Source of the DNA: Firmicutes bacterium M10-2
GTDB taxonomy: Bacteria > Bacillota_I > Bacilli_A > Erysipelotrichales > Erysipelotrichaceae
NCBI GenBank assembly: GCA_000403415.2
Contig: KE159692.1
Location: forward strand, 275,122-339,121
Direction of reading: 5' to 3'
Length of the DNA stretch: 64,000 bases
Below are positions 32,883-42,809 of the stretch, piece by piece (the stretch's first letter is position 1; the number at the start of each line of letters is the position of its first letter). The translations under genes were made by a program, and so were the position numbers. The notes under the pieces are model-generated. The model did no database searches. It was not told the DNA's origin and saw only the letters and a list, made by a program, of their open reading frames with translations.

Positions 32883-34019
32883 CTAGTTCTCCAGCGTCGC
32901 ATAGACTTCTTTCGGAGCCGTAAGCGTCAAAGTCTTTCCTGTTGCGATCGCCGCAGCCACTCCGACCTGATACCACTTAATTGCGCCGTATCGACCTACC
33001 TCGGAATCGGTCAGCTCTTTTCCGCCTTTAAAGATCTTCGCCGTGATAGTGATCGACTTTACGGTGTCTGTAAATTCGAATCCGGTTGGCGTGTCGTAGA
33101 CGATCGTAAAAGCATCTATTCCATCATTGATTCGGGTTAGGGAAATTGATGCTGTCGCTTTAGTGCTCATACAACCGACCCCCCCCCCGCAAATTTGGGT
33201 GATTTCTGAAGGTGTAATTGTTGGGTCGCCATCTTTTTTAAAGATTAGCGCGATTTGTGTTGTGCGAGGATCCAGATCGTGCCACTTATCTTCTGACTGC
33301 CATCCTGTATACACACCTAAATACTTTTCGTTGTTAAACTCTAAAATAAAATATGAATAGCACTGATTGATGTGGACTGCAATCTTCTCAGCGTTAACAG
33401 GAATTAAATATTTCGAGCGGATGCGATTATTCCAATTCGATTTCATACCTTCATAAGAGGAATTATTGGGGGCATTTTCACTAGCCGTACCCTGCTCAAA
33501 CATATCTTCATCTAGCATATACGCTGGATTATCCAATGGATTTACTGAATAATCTGTTGCTTCAGCTCCAAACTCTGCTTTTGGGTAGCCGATGATCCAA
33601 GTTGCATTATTTTCACTATTCGGCTTGCAGGTCGCTTGCATTCTTACTTCTACTCCAACCAAGCCAGCTGTAGGTTTCCCAGCTGGCCGGGTTATGGTGT
33701 AAGTCGCTTTTACCCTTTCATCTTTTCCCCAGCTCGAAAGAAGTGCCGTGCTTTGATATGTCGTACTCTTTGTGCCGTCTGTGTCCTCCCAAAATTCTGT
33801 TGTATGCATGCCAAATCGGCCGACCATATCAGAAGAGCTGGGAAGGGCTTCGCTTCCTCCTGAAGATTTCACATAAACGGAAAGCGTGATTGTTTTTCCG
33901 ATTATTTCGTCTGAAACGTCTTGCATATTAAAATTGGCATAGACTGGCGAGGTTGTCGATTTTGTCAATGAATAGCACTTTGCTGTATTCCGCAACAAGT
34001 TTTTATTTACAATCTTCAT
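32883..34019 (-). CDS. Phage minor tail protein containing a G-tract
   Basis: 378 residues. N-terminal beta-rich carbohydrate-binding-like module (NLLRNTAKCYS... to FGAEATDYSVNPLDN), a short central domain, and a C-terminal Ig-like module (DTPTGFEFTDTVKSITITAKIFKGGKELTDSEV). The latter resembles the C-terminal module of the preceding tail endopeptidase (TTVVGTGATLSVNQP). A G10 tract at 33188-33179 encodes ICGGGVGCM. It begins 1 bp after the endopeptidase stop. Probably part of the tail tip. Confidence 0.7.
   Translation of the reverse strand: MKIVNKNLLRNTAKCYSLTKSTTSPVYANFNMQDVSDEIIGKTITLSVYVKSSGGSEALPSSSDMVGRFGMHTTEFWEDTDGTKSTTYQSTALLSSWGKDERVKATYTITRPAGKPTAGLVGVEVRMQATCKPNSENNATWIIGYPKAEFGAEATDYSVNPLDNPAYMLDEDMFEQGTASENAPNNSSYEGMKSNWNNRIRSKYLIPVNAEKIAVHINQCYSYFILEFNNEKYLGVYTGWQSEDKWHDLDPRTTQIALIFKKDGDPTITPSEITQICGGGVGCMSTKATASISLTRINDGIDAFTIVYDTPTGFEFTDTVKSITITAKIFKGGKELTDSEVGRYGAIKWYQVGVAAAIATGKTLTLTAPKEVYATLEN
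33179..33188 (-). repeat. G10 tract in tail gene (slippage site)
   Basis: Ten Gs on the coding strand, in frame, followed after 8 nt by an in-frame ATG (GTCGGTTGTATGAGC). Loss of one base creates GTATGA, placing a stop over the ATG; gain of one reaches TAA in eight codons. Confidence 0.8.
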
Positions 34020-34020
34020 A

Positions 34021-37000
34021 TTATCCCTCCAATCTCACGGTGTAGTTTGCTGTCGCTACGCTTACCGGCTGATTGACACTTAAAGTTGCGCCGGTTCCGA
34101 CCACAGTCGTCGATCCATTAAGGTACCACTTCAAAGCTCCTTCTGCCGAAATCTGTGCCGCACTCAATTCAATACCGCCTTTGAATACATGAGCTGTCAG
34201 CGTCGTGACAATCGGCGTATTTTTGAAAACTGTGCCGTTGGTCGTCGTGATCTGAATCGTGATCGCATCCTTGCCTGAAACCCCTTGTGCGCCAGGACTG
34301 CCAGTCATCCGCACAGGGCTTGTCTCTGAGGTCGATCCGTCCACATACGTGATTTTATCTTTAATCCAGATATATTTTCCTGCTGTTTCCGCTGGCTTGG
34401 TCGTACTCCAAGACCCGCCTGTGCATGTCGTTTCTGACGTAGAAAGATAGTAGTAACGCTCTTGCTTTTGGCTGGTCAAAGAATTCACTTTATTCGAAAC
34501 CTGAGTAACCGTCTGTGAGATCTGATTTGCTTTGACCGTGATCTGAGAATCCGCATAGTCTTTTGCGCCTTGAATGGCGGTGCTCACTTCCGTCTTTGTT
34601 GCTCTCAAATTGATCGCCTGCGAGTTCTGCGTGATCGCCGTTTCGGCTAATGAGACTCGGCTCGTCAGCCCGTCGATATCATCCTGGATATCGCTGATCT
34701 GCCCTTGTGCTAATGCAATATCTTTTTTCGCTTGATTGACATCGGCTTGAGCCTTATTAACAGCTTGCTGAGCAGTGCTTAGCGCTGTTTTCGCTGCGTC
34801 GAGCTGTTCCGCCGTTGTGGCCTGATCATTCTCAAGTGCTGCTACTGCGTCCTGCGCCGCTTTCAGGTCCGCCTCGGCTTTTGTCAGCTTTTGACTGGCT
34901 TCGCTCTGTGCCGATTGCAGACTGCTCAAGTTATTTTGGGCCGCCGTCAATGCGCTGCTCTGCTTGACCAGTTCAGCATCGATCGCATCCTTGTTTTGTT
35001 GGTACTCCGTGTTCGACACCTTGCTTTTCAGGCCATCCGCATTCGCTGTGATCTGAGTCTGCAAATCGCCCTCGATGTCAGACATTTCGGCCTTGGTTGC
35101 GTAGGTTCCAGATATGTCCACAAGGATTTGTTCTGTCGCGTCGGCTACGTCTTTTTTTGCTTCGGCGGCCGCATCTTTGGCTTCTTGGATCCCGGTCTTG
35201 ATCGGCTCGATTTCCTTTTCGATGTCCTGCGCTTTGCTCAGCGCATCACCCGCCTGCTTTACGGCATCTTGGGCACTTTGGCTTGCGTCACTTGCGCTTG
35301 TCGCTGCCTGATTGGCGGTGTCGATTGCCTGCAGCGTAGCGCTCCATGTGCCGTCAAGCTCAGGATCAGAGTAAGCGATGGCATCCGGGTTTTTATAGAC
35401 AGCCTTAAACCGCACCCAAAGATATTTAGCTGCATCAAATGTCGGTAGAGTAGCGCTCCATGATCCGCCCTCTTGAGCTGTGTTGCTGGTCGACATGTAA
35501 AATTCCCTCGTCATGCTCACGAGAGACTGCCCATCATCGCCTCGGATTTTGACCCATGTATAATCACTCACAAGCTCGGAATCTGCCTCCAGATGATCGC
35601 TATACGTCCCCATCCATTTGCCTTCTGTCTTGCCGTTGTTTCCGGTAAAGGTCTGGCCTCCATCGTTAGAGTATCGGATATGCAGATAGAGAGGATCGGC
35701 GGCAACGCCATCATGCACATTCGTCAGCGTGACCTCGGCCCGTGCGTACACCTTGCCGCCTTTGGCCGCCTCAAAACCATATACGGCCTGCGCACCAAAA
35801 TCGCCGGAAGAAACCGTGATATTTTTTGTTGTAGCGATCTGTGTTCCGTCTTTCTTCCAAACAATCTGATACTGGCTGGCTATATCGACTACACCATCAA
35901 TGACCTGCGCGGTCAGCGTCGTGGATCCTGTGTCATTGACAAACTGGATCCCGTTATCCGACATGATCTGCCCGATGTATACCTTGTTTTCTTTGATCAA
36001 GGCTTCGACACGAGCCATCAAAGAGGTGTCGATTTCAGACTTCAAAACTTCAATATTGCTATAAATTGTCTTGTTCCTTGATTCATCCGTGATACTTCGC
36101 ACCTGCTCCGTAACACGTGCTTCTAAATAAAGAATAGGATTATATTCTTCATCTGTGATCCGCACTGTATCGCCGATTCCGGTATCCGCATAGCCGTCAA
36201 TCTCATAAGTGACTTTCGGCGTACAATTCTTCTTTAATTCAGCCAGCGCTCGACCATATAACATTTCCTTGTCCGTAACATCGCAGTCCCAATGGACTAA
36301 AATGTAGCGGTCATTTGACTGCGACATAAAACTCGGAAACCGATCACGAGCGAGAGGCGCACGGATCAATGCACCATCCGTAAAATATTCGACTCTTCCG
36401 TCTTTGTCTTTTACAGTGTGGCTGACCCCGGATATATCAATCTTGGAATCGCTGCCTTCGATCGTCCCTCCATGCGGATAGATACAGGTATACAGATCCG
36501 TGATATCGCTTGTTTTCTTGATCCCTTTGATCTCCCGGCCGTACACAAGGTTAGAGACATTCGCTTTTCCAATGCCTTGTACGGTGTCGGAATGCGCACG
36601 ATATACGTTCATAACGATCTTATTCATGGAGTAATCCTGATTGAGCTGCGGCACGAATTCCAGCTCTGCATCAAATACGTTTGCTAAAGAGTACAAACGA
36701 GAAAGGACGGTATTTTCACCGTCCCATTTGTTCTTTATTTGCTTGTCTGACACCTCGTTTAAGCCGATCTGTACCGTGTTTTCAGGATCAAACTGATTCT
36801 TATACCACACAAAAGAATGCGCCTCTCCTGGATCGATTCCTGCGACCTGCTCGTTCAAAAGCTCCAAATTCGTTGACCACGCTTCGACTTCGACCACGTC
36901 CTCGTCCCGGTGCAAAATCATAATGTTGAGATAGTAATCGCGTCGGTCCGTGCGGAATGCGATCTTGTATCCCTCAACGAGATGCAAGGAGTCCGGATGC

Positions 37001-37167
37001 TTGGCGTCAGTCTTGAACGTAAAAGTATTACTTGTACCTTCCAGATACTCGTGTAATTCGTCATCCCAAAACGGAAGGCCATCAGGCACGTCATTATCGA
37101 GGAAGCCCACGACCGTATCGTTCTGGTCGAGGATCGCGATTCGTGATGTAAGTTTGATCATAGCCAT
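34021..37167 (-). CDS. Tail endopeptidase / tail-associated lysin-type protein (Tal)
   Basis: 1048 residues. The first 370 (MIKLTSRIAILDQNDTVVGF, then YLNIMILHRDEDVVEVEAWS) match the phage tail endopeptidase/gp44-like hub that follows Dit in siphoviruses. Residues 620-900 are a long coiled coil rich in Ala, Gln and Lys. The C-terminus carries Ig-like modules. It overlaps the Dit gene by 10 bp. It would form the tail tip hub to which the following appendage proteins attach. Confidence 0.85.
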   Translation of the reverse strand: MAMIKLTSRIAILDQNDTVVGFLDNDVPDGLPFWDDELHEYLEGTSNTFTFKTDAKHPDSLHLVEGYKIAFRTDRRDYYLNIMILHRDEDVVEVEAWSTNLELLNEQVAGIDPGEAHSFVWYKNQFDPENTVQIGLNEVSDKQIKNKWDGENTVLSRLYSLANVFDAELEFVPQLNQDYSMNKIVMNVYRAHSDTVQGIGKANVSNLVYGREIKGIKKTSDITDLYTCIYPHGGTIEGSDSKIDISGVSHTVKDKDGRVEYFTDGALIRAPLARDRFPSFMSQSNDRYILVHWDCDVTDKEMLYGRALAELKKNCTPKVTYEIDGYADTGIGDTVRITDEEYNPILYLEARVTEQVRSITDESRNKTIYSNIEVLKSEIDTSLMARVEALIKENKVYIGQIMSDNGIQFVNDTGSTTLTAQVIDGVVDIASQYQIVWKKDGTQIATTKNITVSSGDFGAQAVYGFEAAKGGKVYARAEVTLTNVHDGVAADPLYLHIRYSNDGGQTFTGNNGKTEGKWMGTYSDHLEADSELVSDYTWVKIRGDDGQSLVSMTREFYMSTSNTAQEGGSWSATLPTFDAAKYLWVRFKAVYKNPDAIAYSDPELDGTWSATLQAIDTANQAATSASDASQSAQDAVKQAGDALSKAQDIEKEIEPIKTGIQEAKDAAAEAKKDVADATEQILVDISGTYATKAEMSDIEGDLQTQITANADGLKSKVSNTEYQQNKDAIDAELVKQSSALTAAQNNLSSLQSAQSEASQKLTKAEADLKAAQDAVAALENDQATTAEQLDAAKTALSTAQQAVNKAQADVNQAKKDIALAQGQISDIQDDIDGLTSRVSLAETAITQNSQAINLRATKTEVSTAIQGAKDYADSQITVKANQISQTVTQVSNKVNSLTSQKQERYYYLSTSETTCTGGSWSTTKPAETAGKYIWIKDKITYVDGSTSETSPVRMTGSPGAQGVSGKDAITIQITTTNGTVFKNTPIVTTLTAHVFKGGIELSAAQISAEGALKWYLNGSTTVVGTGATLSVNQPVSVATANYTVRLEG

Positions 37168-38699
37168 GCCTCCCTGATTTCTGCTGTGATTGTTGGCGCC
37201 GGAACACTAAAAGATGAGTTATAAAATTCAACCTTGTTTACTCCCGGTTTGGCCAAAAAGTATTTTGTGCCCGTCATCTCGTCCTGCGGCCTCGGCATCC
37301 CACGAAAATACATCTTGCCTTCATTGCCTTTCACTACCATATCAGCATTGCCAGCATACCGGTTTGGCACATCCTTCCAGTGCTGTACACCGAGCTTATC
37401 GAAAATAAACCCTCGGATGCCCATATGTGTTACAAGCCTGTTTCGATAAACCGGATGACACTTGAAAGCCATTGAAACCTTGGCACACTCCCAGTTTTCG
37501 ATTTCCGGGACGTCAAACGATGGGTAAGTGGCCCACCAGTAAAAGGTGAGCTTCCTGCCGACCTTTCGAAGATCACAATATCCGTTGGTGTGGAACCAAG
37601 GGTTTTTATTTGTTTCATGACTTGATTCATAAGAATACGAAGCCAGGATCTTGCCGTTGCTCCACATCTCGTAGTTGGCCGTGTTGCCACTCAGATCCTG
37701 CTTGTACCAGTTGACACCAGCGATCTGCTTGTTGTCGGCCGTTAACCAGTTGATGTTAAACTCTCCGACCTGGCCCATCAGACCGGCCCACATGACCACA
37801 CGCCACCAGCTGTAAAAGTTTTTAGCGCCGACATGACCGTTTGAATCAGCAGGTACCGCTACAGTGCGCTGTCCGCCTGTCATAGCCTGCCCTGGATTCG
37901 GGCCGGCACTTCCGAAAGAAAGCCATTGCTCGTTCCACCAGGTTGCCACAGCAAGCGTGCCCGTTGCATCGTAGTTCGGATGCATGTAGTCAACGCCGGA
38001 TGCTCCATCGTCTGCTTTGTTAAAAAAGTTCGTCATGGTCAGCAGCCGCTCGTTCATTTCCACGATCTTGCCGTCTGCTTCTTCTTTCTTGCCGTACTGC
38101 ATGGCTCCGCTTTCGCTTACGATCCCGATGTATCCATTTTCATGGTTCATGTGGATCTTGTAATCGATCGGGACTGCTGCGGTTCCTTTATTTTCGATGT
38201 TTGCGGTAAGCACTCCCTCGATCAGAGTGGCTGGAAACGACTTAGTGACGGTAGAATACTTCAAAGGATCTGTACAAGTAAACACGATCTCGCCGACAAC
38301 AAAATTCTTGCCTGGTTCTACGGTCGAGTTTTCGGTTTTTGTCGCCACAAAGTATTTATCCGGTTCATCGGCAAAGATAAGCTGGGCCTGCTCTGGATCG
38401 AGCAGGGCGTTCAGCTTGTTATAAGCCTGCCGAAAATCGTGATCTGTCTGCGCGCCCATCATGTAATGCACTGTGATCTTTCTTTCCGGATAGCGCTTTT
38501 TTCTGTATTTAGAGCCGTTGGAAAAGCCGACCTCGAAAGTATCAAGTTCGGCTTCCATCAGCTCACGACCGGTCGTTCCGGTCACGACGAATTGTGGTAT
38601 CTCGTCTTCGATCCAGACCCCGTTAAAGGAGAAGGATTCAGCCATACGATCTTTGACCTCGCCTTTGGTGGCAGGCATTAAATCGTGAAATTCATACAT
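37158..38699 (-). CDS. Distal tail protein (Dit)
   Basis: 513 residues. The N-terminal 160 (FSFNGVWIEDEIPQFVV..., KYRKKRYPERKITVHYMM, FADEPDKYFVATKTENSTVE) are the Dit core that forms the hexameric ring at the tail end. It is longer than minimal Dit (about 250) because an extra beta-rich, Trp-rich domain (about 210-480, NEQWLSFGSAGPNPG...) is inserted or added. This looks like an evolved Dit with a carbohydrate-binding module. It lies 1 bp after the tape measure stop. Confidence 0.85.
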   Translation of the reverse strand: MYEFHDLMPATKGEVKDRMAESFSFNGVWIEDEIPQFVVTGTTGRELMEAELDTFEVGFSNGSKYRKKRYPERKITVHYMMGAQTDHDFRQAYNKLNALLDPEQAQLIFADEPDKYFVATKTENSTVEPGKNFVVGEIVFTCTDPLKYSTVTKSFPATLIEGVLTANIENKGTAAVPIDYKIHMNHENGYIGIVSESGAMQYGKKEEADGKIVEMNERLLTMTNFFNKADDGASGVDYMHPNYDATGTLAVATWWNEQWLSFGSAGPNPGQAMTGGQRTVAVPADSNGHVGAKNFYSWWRVVMWAGLMGQVGEFNINWLTADNKQIAGVNWYKQDLSGNTANYEMWSNGKILASYSYESSHETNKNPWFHTNGYCDLRKVGRKLTFYWWATYPSFDVPEIENWECAKVSMAFKCHPVYRNRLVTHMGIRGFIFDKLGVQHWKDVPNRYAGNADMVVKGNEGKMYFRGMPRPQDEMTGTKYFLAKPGVNKVEFYNSSFSVPAPTITAEIREAWL

Positions 38700-38700
38700 T

Positions 38701-41700
38701 TTATCGTTCTCCTTTCATTTTTTTCAAAAATTTCGATCGTTTCTCTGTGACATCCTCGTAGTCTTCCGAGGTCGCTTTTGCGAATTCACGACCGTTTACA
38801 TAGAGTGGAACATCTACGGCGACATTGATCCCATACGAGTAATCCGACGCCTGTGTGAATTGCCCGCCCGCGAATGCAAATGCCATTGGATCCGCGGCCA
38901 TAGCAGTTAGATCCATGATGTTGTCGATCGCGCCTTGGACTTGCCGATATGTCCCTTCGATTCCTTTTACTAGTCCCAGTCCAATATACCGCCCATCCTC
39001 GGCCGTAACCTTAGAAGGCGAATTGATCCGAGCCTTCGCCCGGATGGCTTCATCGGCCGCCGCTGCCAGTCGTGCGGCTGCAGCTTGGACCGCACCCACA
39101 GACGCATTCAGTCCAGAAGCGAGTCCTTGACCAATATACGCTCCACAGGAATAAGCCCGCCCTCTAGCGGCGCTCAAAACATTAAACATCGATGCTAAAG
39201 CGCTAGAAGCGATCGAAGGCAGTTTAGCCATTCCAGAACGCACTCCATTGGAGATCCCGTTTCCGATCTGCGTTCCAGAAGTTCTTGCTTTATTCGCTGC
39301 TTGATTCATCGCCTGGATCATTTGGTTTAAGGCGGATTTAACTTGGCTTGTCCCTTTTACAGCCCCCTGTCCGACTTGGGCAAAAGAAGATATTGCCGAA
39401 GAGGACAGCGAAGCAAAGCGAGAGATCGCTGCGGTAATCATACTTCCAAGGCTTTGCAGTCCGGTTGATAAAGCTTGAACCGGACCGTTTAAAGACGACA
39501 TAGACGAAGCGCATGTTTTCACAGCAGATCCAAGGATCGCCATGCTTGCGCTCGCCGCCACCAGAAGAACTCCGGCTGCAGCAGCCGAGGCAGCAAAGCT
39601 AGTCAAGGCTGATGACGCAGAGGACAATGGCCCGCTCAAGGTACTCATATTCTGGAACTGGGCAACAACTTGAGGCATCTGTGCGCTTGCTGAAACTATG
39701 CTTTCTACATTGTTTGCAATCATAGTAAGTCCAGTCGCCAATAACTGCATCTGTGCTCCGGTATCGCCTAGGTTCAAAGCATTTGCAGCAATAGCCCCTA
39801 CGCCTGTCGCGACAGCTGCTAGGCTCGCACCCATATCAAACAGATTGAGCCCCGTCAACCTTTCCACTCCCCGTGCCAAAAGGTCAAACCCTTTTCCCGC
39901 ATTCAGGCATGCATTACCGATCGAGTCGATCACACTCGCCACACCAGACAAGACATTATTGACCATATTTCCAAACGATTCGAAAACACCCGAAACGCCT
40001 TCGAACACCGAGTCGACGATCCCTTTAAACTCATTCAAGACGTCGCAGACACCACTGAATACGGTTTCAACAATGTTTCTCAAGTTCTCCAACGCTGGGT
40101 TGACTTGATTAACGAGGTTCGTAAATGCGTCGCAAATTGCTTGTACGGCTTGGCTGGTCGCTTCCACCATTTTTGTTACTTCCGGAATGTATGGAGCCAA
40201 TACTGAAATAATTTGTGTAATCGCATTCGCGATGATCTGAACGATATTCGTGAACATGTTTGCGATGATCTCGATCACTGGCGTCAAAGCCTCAACGATC
40301 GTAGCGATAGCCGTGCCAATGGCTTCGATTACCGCCGAAAGCGCTTCCCCAAAAGCCGTGACTAATGGAGATAGCTTCGCCAATGATTCTGCAATAATCG
40401 GCAGGATCGGAGCCAGCTGATTCAGCGCTTCCACAAAAATTTGAACTGCGGTATTTAGTACGCCAGTCATAATATCGGCCAGCCCCTGAAGGAACGGCAA
40501 CACGATATCTTTACACGCGGCCAACGCAAGGAACGCCGCCGTCAGGGTGGCGACCACTCCAGCAAATGCCAGCACTCCAACCGGATTCAAACTAGAGATA
40601 GCCGAAGAAATGCCACGGAACGCCGTGCTGATTCCTTTTCCGACCCCTTTGAACGCCGTGCTGATCCCGGTGCCAATACCCTTAAACATATTTCCAATGG
40701 AGTCGACGCATTGCGCCACTTTGCTTTTTGTTTGATTTAATGGCGGCGCTGCCCCCGATGGCAATTTTTTGAATGGATTCGGTAATGCTTTTTTCAATAA
40801 AGAAAAAACGCTTCCGAGAGCGCCAGATGCGAGGGATTTCAATCTATTGAACGATCCGCCAAAAAGCATGACGGCGCCAACGCCAGCCGCGAGTTTGCCG
40901 ACGACTCCGCCTGTTTTTGCATCTAAATCCGCGATAGCCGTTACGGCATCCGCAATAAAGCGCGCCACCGATCCGATGACTTCCCCGAACGTTTTCGCTC
41001 CATTCGCCGCATCGCCAGACAAGGAGGTAGCCACCCTTCCGATCATATCCCCCAAACCGTTAAATGCGGCCTTTACAGCCTCTATAGCGCCAGTATTTAA
41101 AAATCCGTTTTTGAAATTGTCCCACGTCTTTTTAACATTGTTGATGACCGTTGAAAACCGATCTAGAGAGAAGCTGTCGATGACGTCCGCGAGCTTGGAA
41201 ATCGCATCGATCCCCACCTGGCTTAGCTTATCAAATGCCGGAGCAAGTTTGACTTGCAGTGTTTCCATCAGCCCCTGCATCGCCTCATCCACACCTTTAT
41301 ACTGGGTGGCCATTTTACCGAAGGCGTCATTGTTACCAACAGCTGAAATGGCGTCAAAGAAATCTTGCGTCGCGACGGTCCCTTCTGACACATTGGAAAT
41401 CAGCTCGGATGTGGTCATGCCCATCTGTTTTGCGACAGCGGCGATTCCTGCCGGTGTTTGTTCAAGCATGAGCTTGAAATCCGCCCAGGCAACAGTTGGC
41501 TTTGCCGCCATCTGTGTCGCTTGCTGACTCAACGTTTTCATAGCCTGCTGAGGGCTTTCAGCTGCTGCCGCAAGGCCGCCAAACCCGGTGACGAGCTTGT
41601 CACAGTTTTTTATACCGACCGCCGAAAGCTGGGAATACGTGCTAGCCATGTCGGAAGCGCTATATATAGACTCTGTCGCAAATTTGGATAGTGTCCCTCT

Positions 41701-42447
41701 TACACGCTCGATCTCTCCGCTTGAAGCTCCAAAAGCCTTCATATTCCCCTCGAATGTCTTCCAGGCTTTGCTTGAGTTGTTCATTTCTCCAACGAATCCC
41801 GAAAATTGACTCGTGATCAAACCAATACCTTTTTTACCGACTTCCATGAGCGCGCCGAATTTAATGGCGCTCATGCTTCGGCTCGTATCATCAGCCTCTT
41901 TCTGCAGACCTTTCAGCTTGTTTTTGATCCCATCCAAGATGTTGCCAGCGGCATCCTTTGCTTGCACAACAAGGATATGGGGGTTTTTAGCTATGGCCAC
42001 CGCTTTTGTTTTGATCGAATCTAGCTTGCTCGTTGCTTTGTCTCTTATGGTTGCAATGATCTCGAACGGTTTTTTCGCGATACCTGAAGCGGTCGCTTTG
42101 ATCTTTTCGATCTTGCTGGTCGCTTTGTCGACCGCTTCGATCGGGATCTTTGGCGGATTGGCAGCCACTGCGTTTGCTGCATTTTTTACTTTTTCAACTT
42201 TTGGCGTGGCTTTGTCGACCGCTTCGATCTTAGTTTCAATGTCGGTTTTCGATAGCCCCTCTGCCGCCTCTTGGACTTTTTCGATCTTTGGCGATGCTTT
42301 GTCCTGCGCCTTGATCATGATGTCGCCGATTTTCTTTACCGTTGTGTTCAACTCCGATAATACGGTCTCGATCCTTGATAACGCCCTGGTCATCCCTTCG
42401 TCGCGTGCACTAAGGATCGCCTCGATCTTATGTTGTGTTGAACTCAT
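38701..42447 (-). CDS. Tail tape measure protein
   Basis: 1248 residues, which by the usual rule sets tail length at roughly 190 nm. Residues 40-175 contain about five degenerate repeats of a 30-37 residue unit with the core VDKATPKVEKVK. The TMP domain follows (FEGNMKAFGASSGEIERVRG..LAAAAESPQQAMKTLSQ). Several hydrophobic stretches are present (VLAFAGVVATLTAAFLALAA), then long low-complexity Ala/Ser-rich helices. It overlaps the frameshifted chaperone gene by 4 bp. Confidence 0.93.
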   Translation of the reverse strand: MSSTQHKIEAILSARDEGMTRALSRIETVLSELNTTVKKIGDIMIKAQDKASPKIEKVQEAAEGLSKTDIETKIEAVDKATPKVEKVKNAANAVAANPPKIPIEAVDKATSKIEKIKATASGIAKKPFEIIATIRDKATSKLDSIKTKAVAIAKNPHILVVQAKDAAGNILDGIKNKLKGLQKEADDTSRSMSAIKFGALMEVGKKGIGLITSQFSGFVGEMNNSSKAWKTFEGNMKAFGASSGEIERVRGTLSKFATESIYSASDMASTYSQLSAVGIKNCDKLVTGFGGLAAAAESPQQAMKTLSQQATQMAAKPTVAWADFKLMLEQTPAGIAAVAKQMGMTTSELISNVSEGTVATQDFFDAISAVGNNDAFGKMATQYKGVDEAMQGLMETLQVKLAPAFDKLSQVGIDAISKLADVIDSFSLDRFSTVINNVKKTWDNFKNGFLNTGAIEAVKAAFNGLGDMIGRVATSLSGDAANGAKTFGEVIGSVARFIADAVTAIADLDAKTGGVVGKLAAGVGAVMLFGGSFNRLKSLASGALGSVFSLLKKALPNPFKKLPSGAAPPLNQTKSKVAQCVDSIGNMFKGIGTGISTAFKGVGKGISTAFRGISSAISSLNPVGVLAFAGVVATLTAAFLALAACKDIVLPFLQGLADIMTGVLNTAVQIFVEALNQLAPILPIIAESLAKLSPLVTAFGEALSAVIEAIGTAIATIVEALTPVIEIIANMFTNIVQIIANAITQIISVLAPYIPEVTKMVEATSQAVQAICDAFTNLVNQVNPALENLRNIVETVFSGVCDVLNEFKGIVDSVFEGVSGVFESFGNMVNNVLSGVASVIDSIGNACLNAGKGFDLLARGVERLTGLNLFDMGASLAAVATGVGAIAANALNLGDTGAQMQLLATGLTMIANNVESIVSASAQMPQVVAQFQNMSTLSGPLSSASSALTSFAASAAAAGVLLVAASASMAILGSAVKTCASSMSSLNGPVQALSTGLQSLGSMITAAISRFASLSSSAISSFAQVGQGAVKGTSQVKSALNQMIQAMNQAANKARTSGTQIGNGISNGVRSGMAKLPSIASSALASMFNVLSAARGRAYSCGAYIGQGLASGLNASVGAVQAAAARLAAAADEAIRAKARINSPSKVTAEDGRYIGLGLVKGIEGTYRQVQGAIDNIMDLTAMAADPMAFAFAGGQFTQASDYSYGINVAVDVPLYVNGREFAKATSEDYEDVTEKRSKFLKKMKGER

Positions 42448-42809
42448 GACCCATCGCCTCCTTTGTTCTTTTGAGCCAGAAACCTTTTATAAGCCTCCAA
42501 CTGTGGTGACATTTCCTTTTTCTTCGTTTGCTTCTTTTTCAAGCGGTCCAACGCGCGCTCATAGTCATACAGTTTCGTGAATTTCGCGTAGATCAGGCGC
42601 CCTTTTTTATCCCGTAAGGAAGCCTTGTTGCTCGCGTAAGCCAGCTCGTGGATCCGATAATCGAGATCGACGTTTTTCAATGCCTGAGCTTCACACAAGA
42701 GGCGATATTCATGCATATCCAGGTCGAGAGCTTGCTTCATTGTGTTGTAGCCGAAAAAGCGAAAACAGTTGATTGCCACCTCGTCAATCAGCTCTTGGGC
42801 GCTTATGCT
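42444..42809 (-). CDS. Tail assembly chaperone, frameshift extension (T part)
   Basis: This frame is open upstream past the stop of the previous gene but has no good start. The track of codons SISAQELIDEVAINCF.. runs in the -1 frame from about 42809, so it is probably made only as a C-terminal extension of the 42803-43216 protein, like lambda gpG-T. The region DLDMHEYRLLCEAQAL is typical of these chaperones. The C-terminus is very basic. It lies directly before the tape measure gene, as expected. Confidence 0.75.
   Translation of the reverse strand, partial: SISAQELIDEVAINCFRFFGYNTMKQALDLDMHEYRLLCEAQALKNVDLDYRIHELAYASNKASLRDKKGRLIYAKFTKLYDYERALDRLKKKQTKKKEMSPQLEAYKRFLAQKNKGGDGS

Noticed and set aside
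32869-32976. Longer N-terminus for the tail appendage protein
   Set aside because: The extra 36 codons overlap the upstream gene out of frame; a good ribosome site precedes 32868.
31527-33188. G-tracts as assembly errors
   Set aside because: All three keep the frame open, have the same relation to a downstream ATG, and cluster in two adjacent tail genes, which errors would not.
34891-35448. 185-codon plus-strand ORF in the tail endopeptidase
   Set aside because: Mirror of the coiled-coil region; low-complexity antisense frame with no ribosome site.
41813-42580. 255-codon plus-strand ORF opposite the tape measure start
   Set aside because: Antisense of Ala/Lys-rich repeats; repetitive hydrophobic translation typical of a shadow frame.
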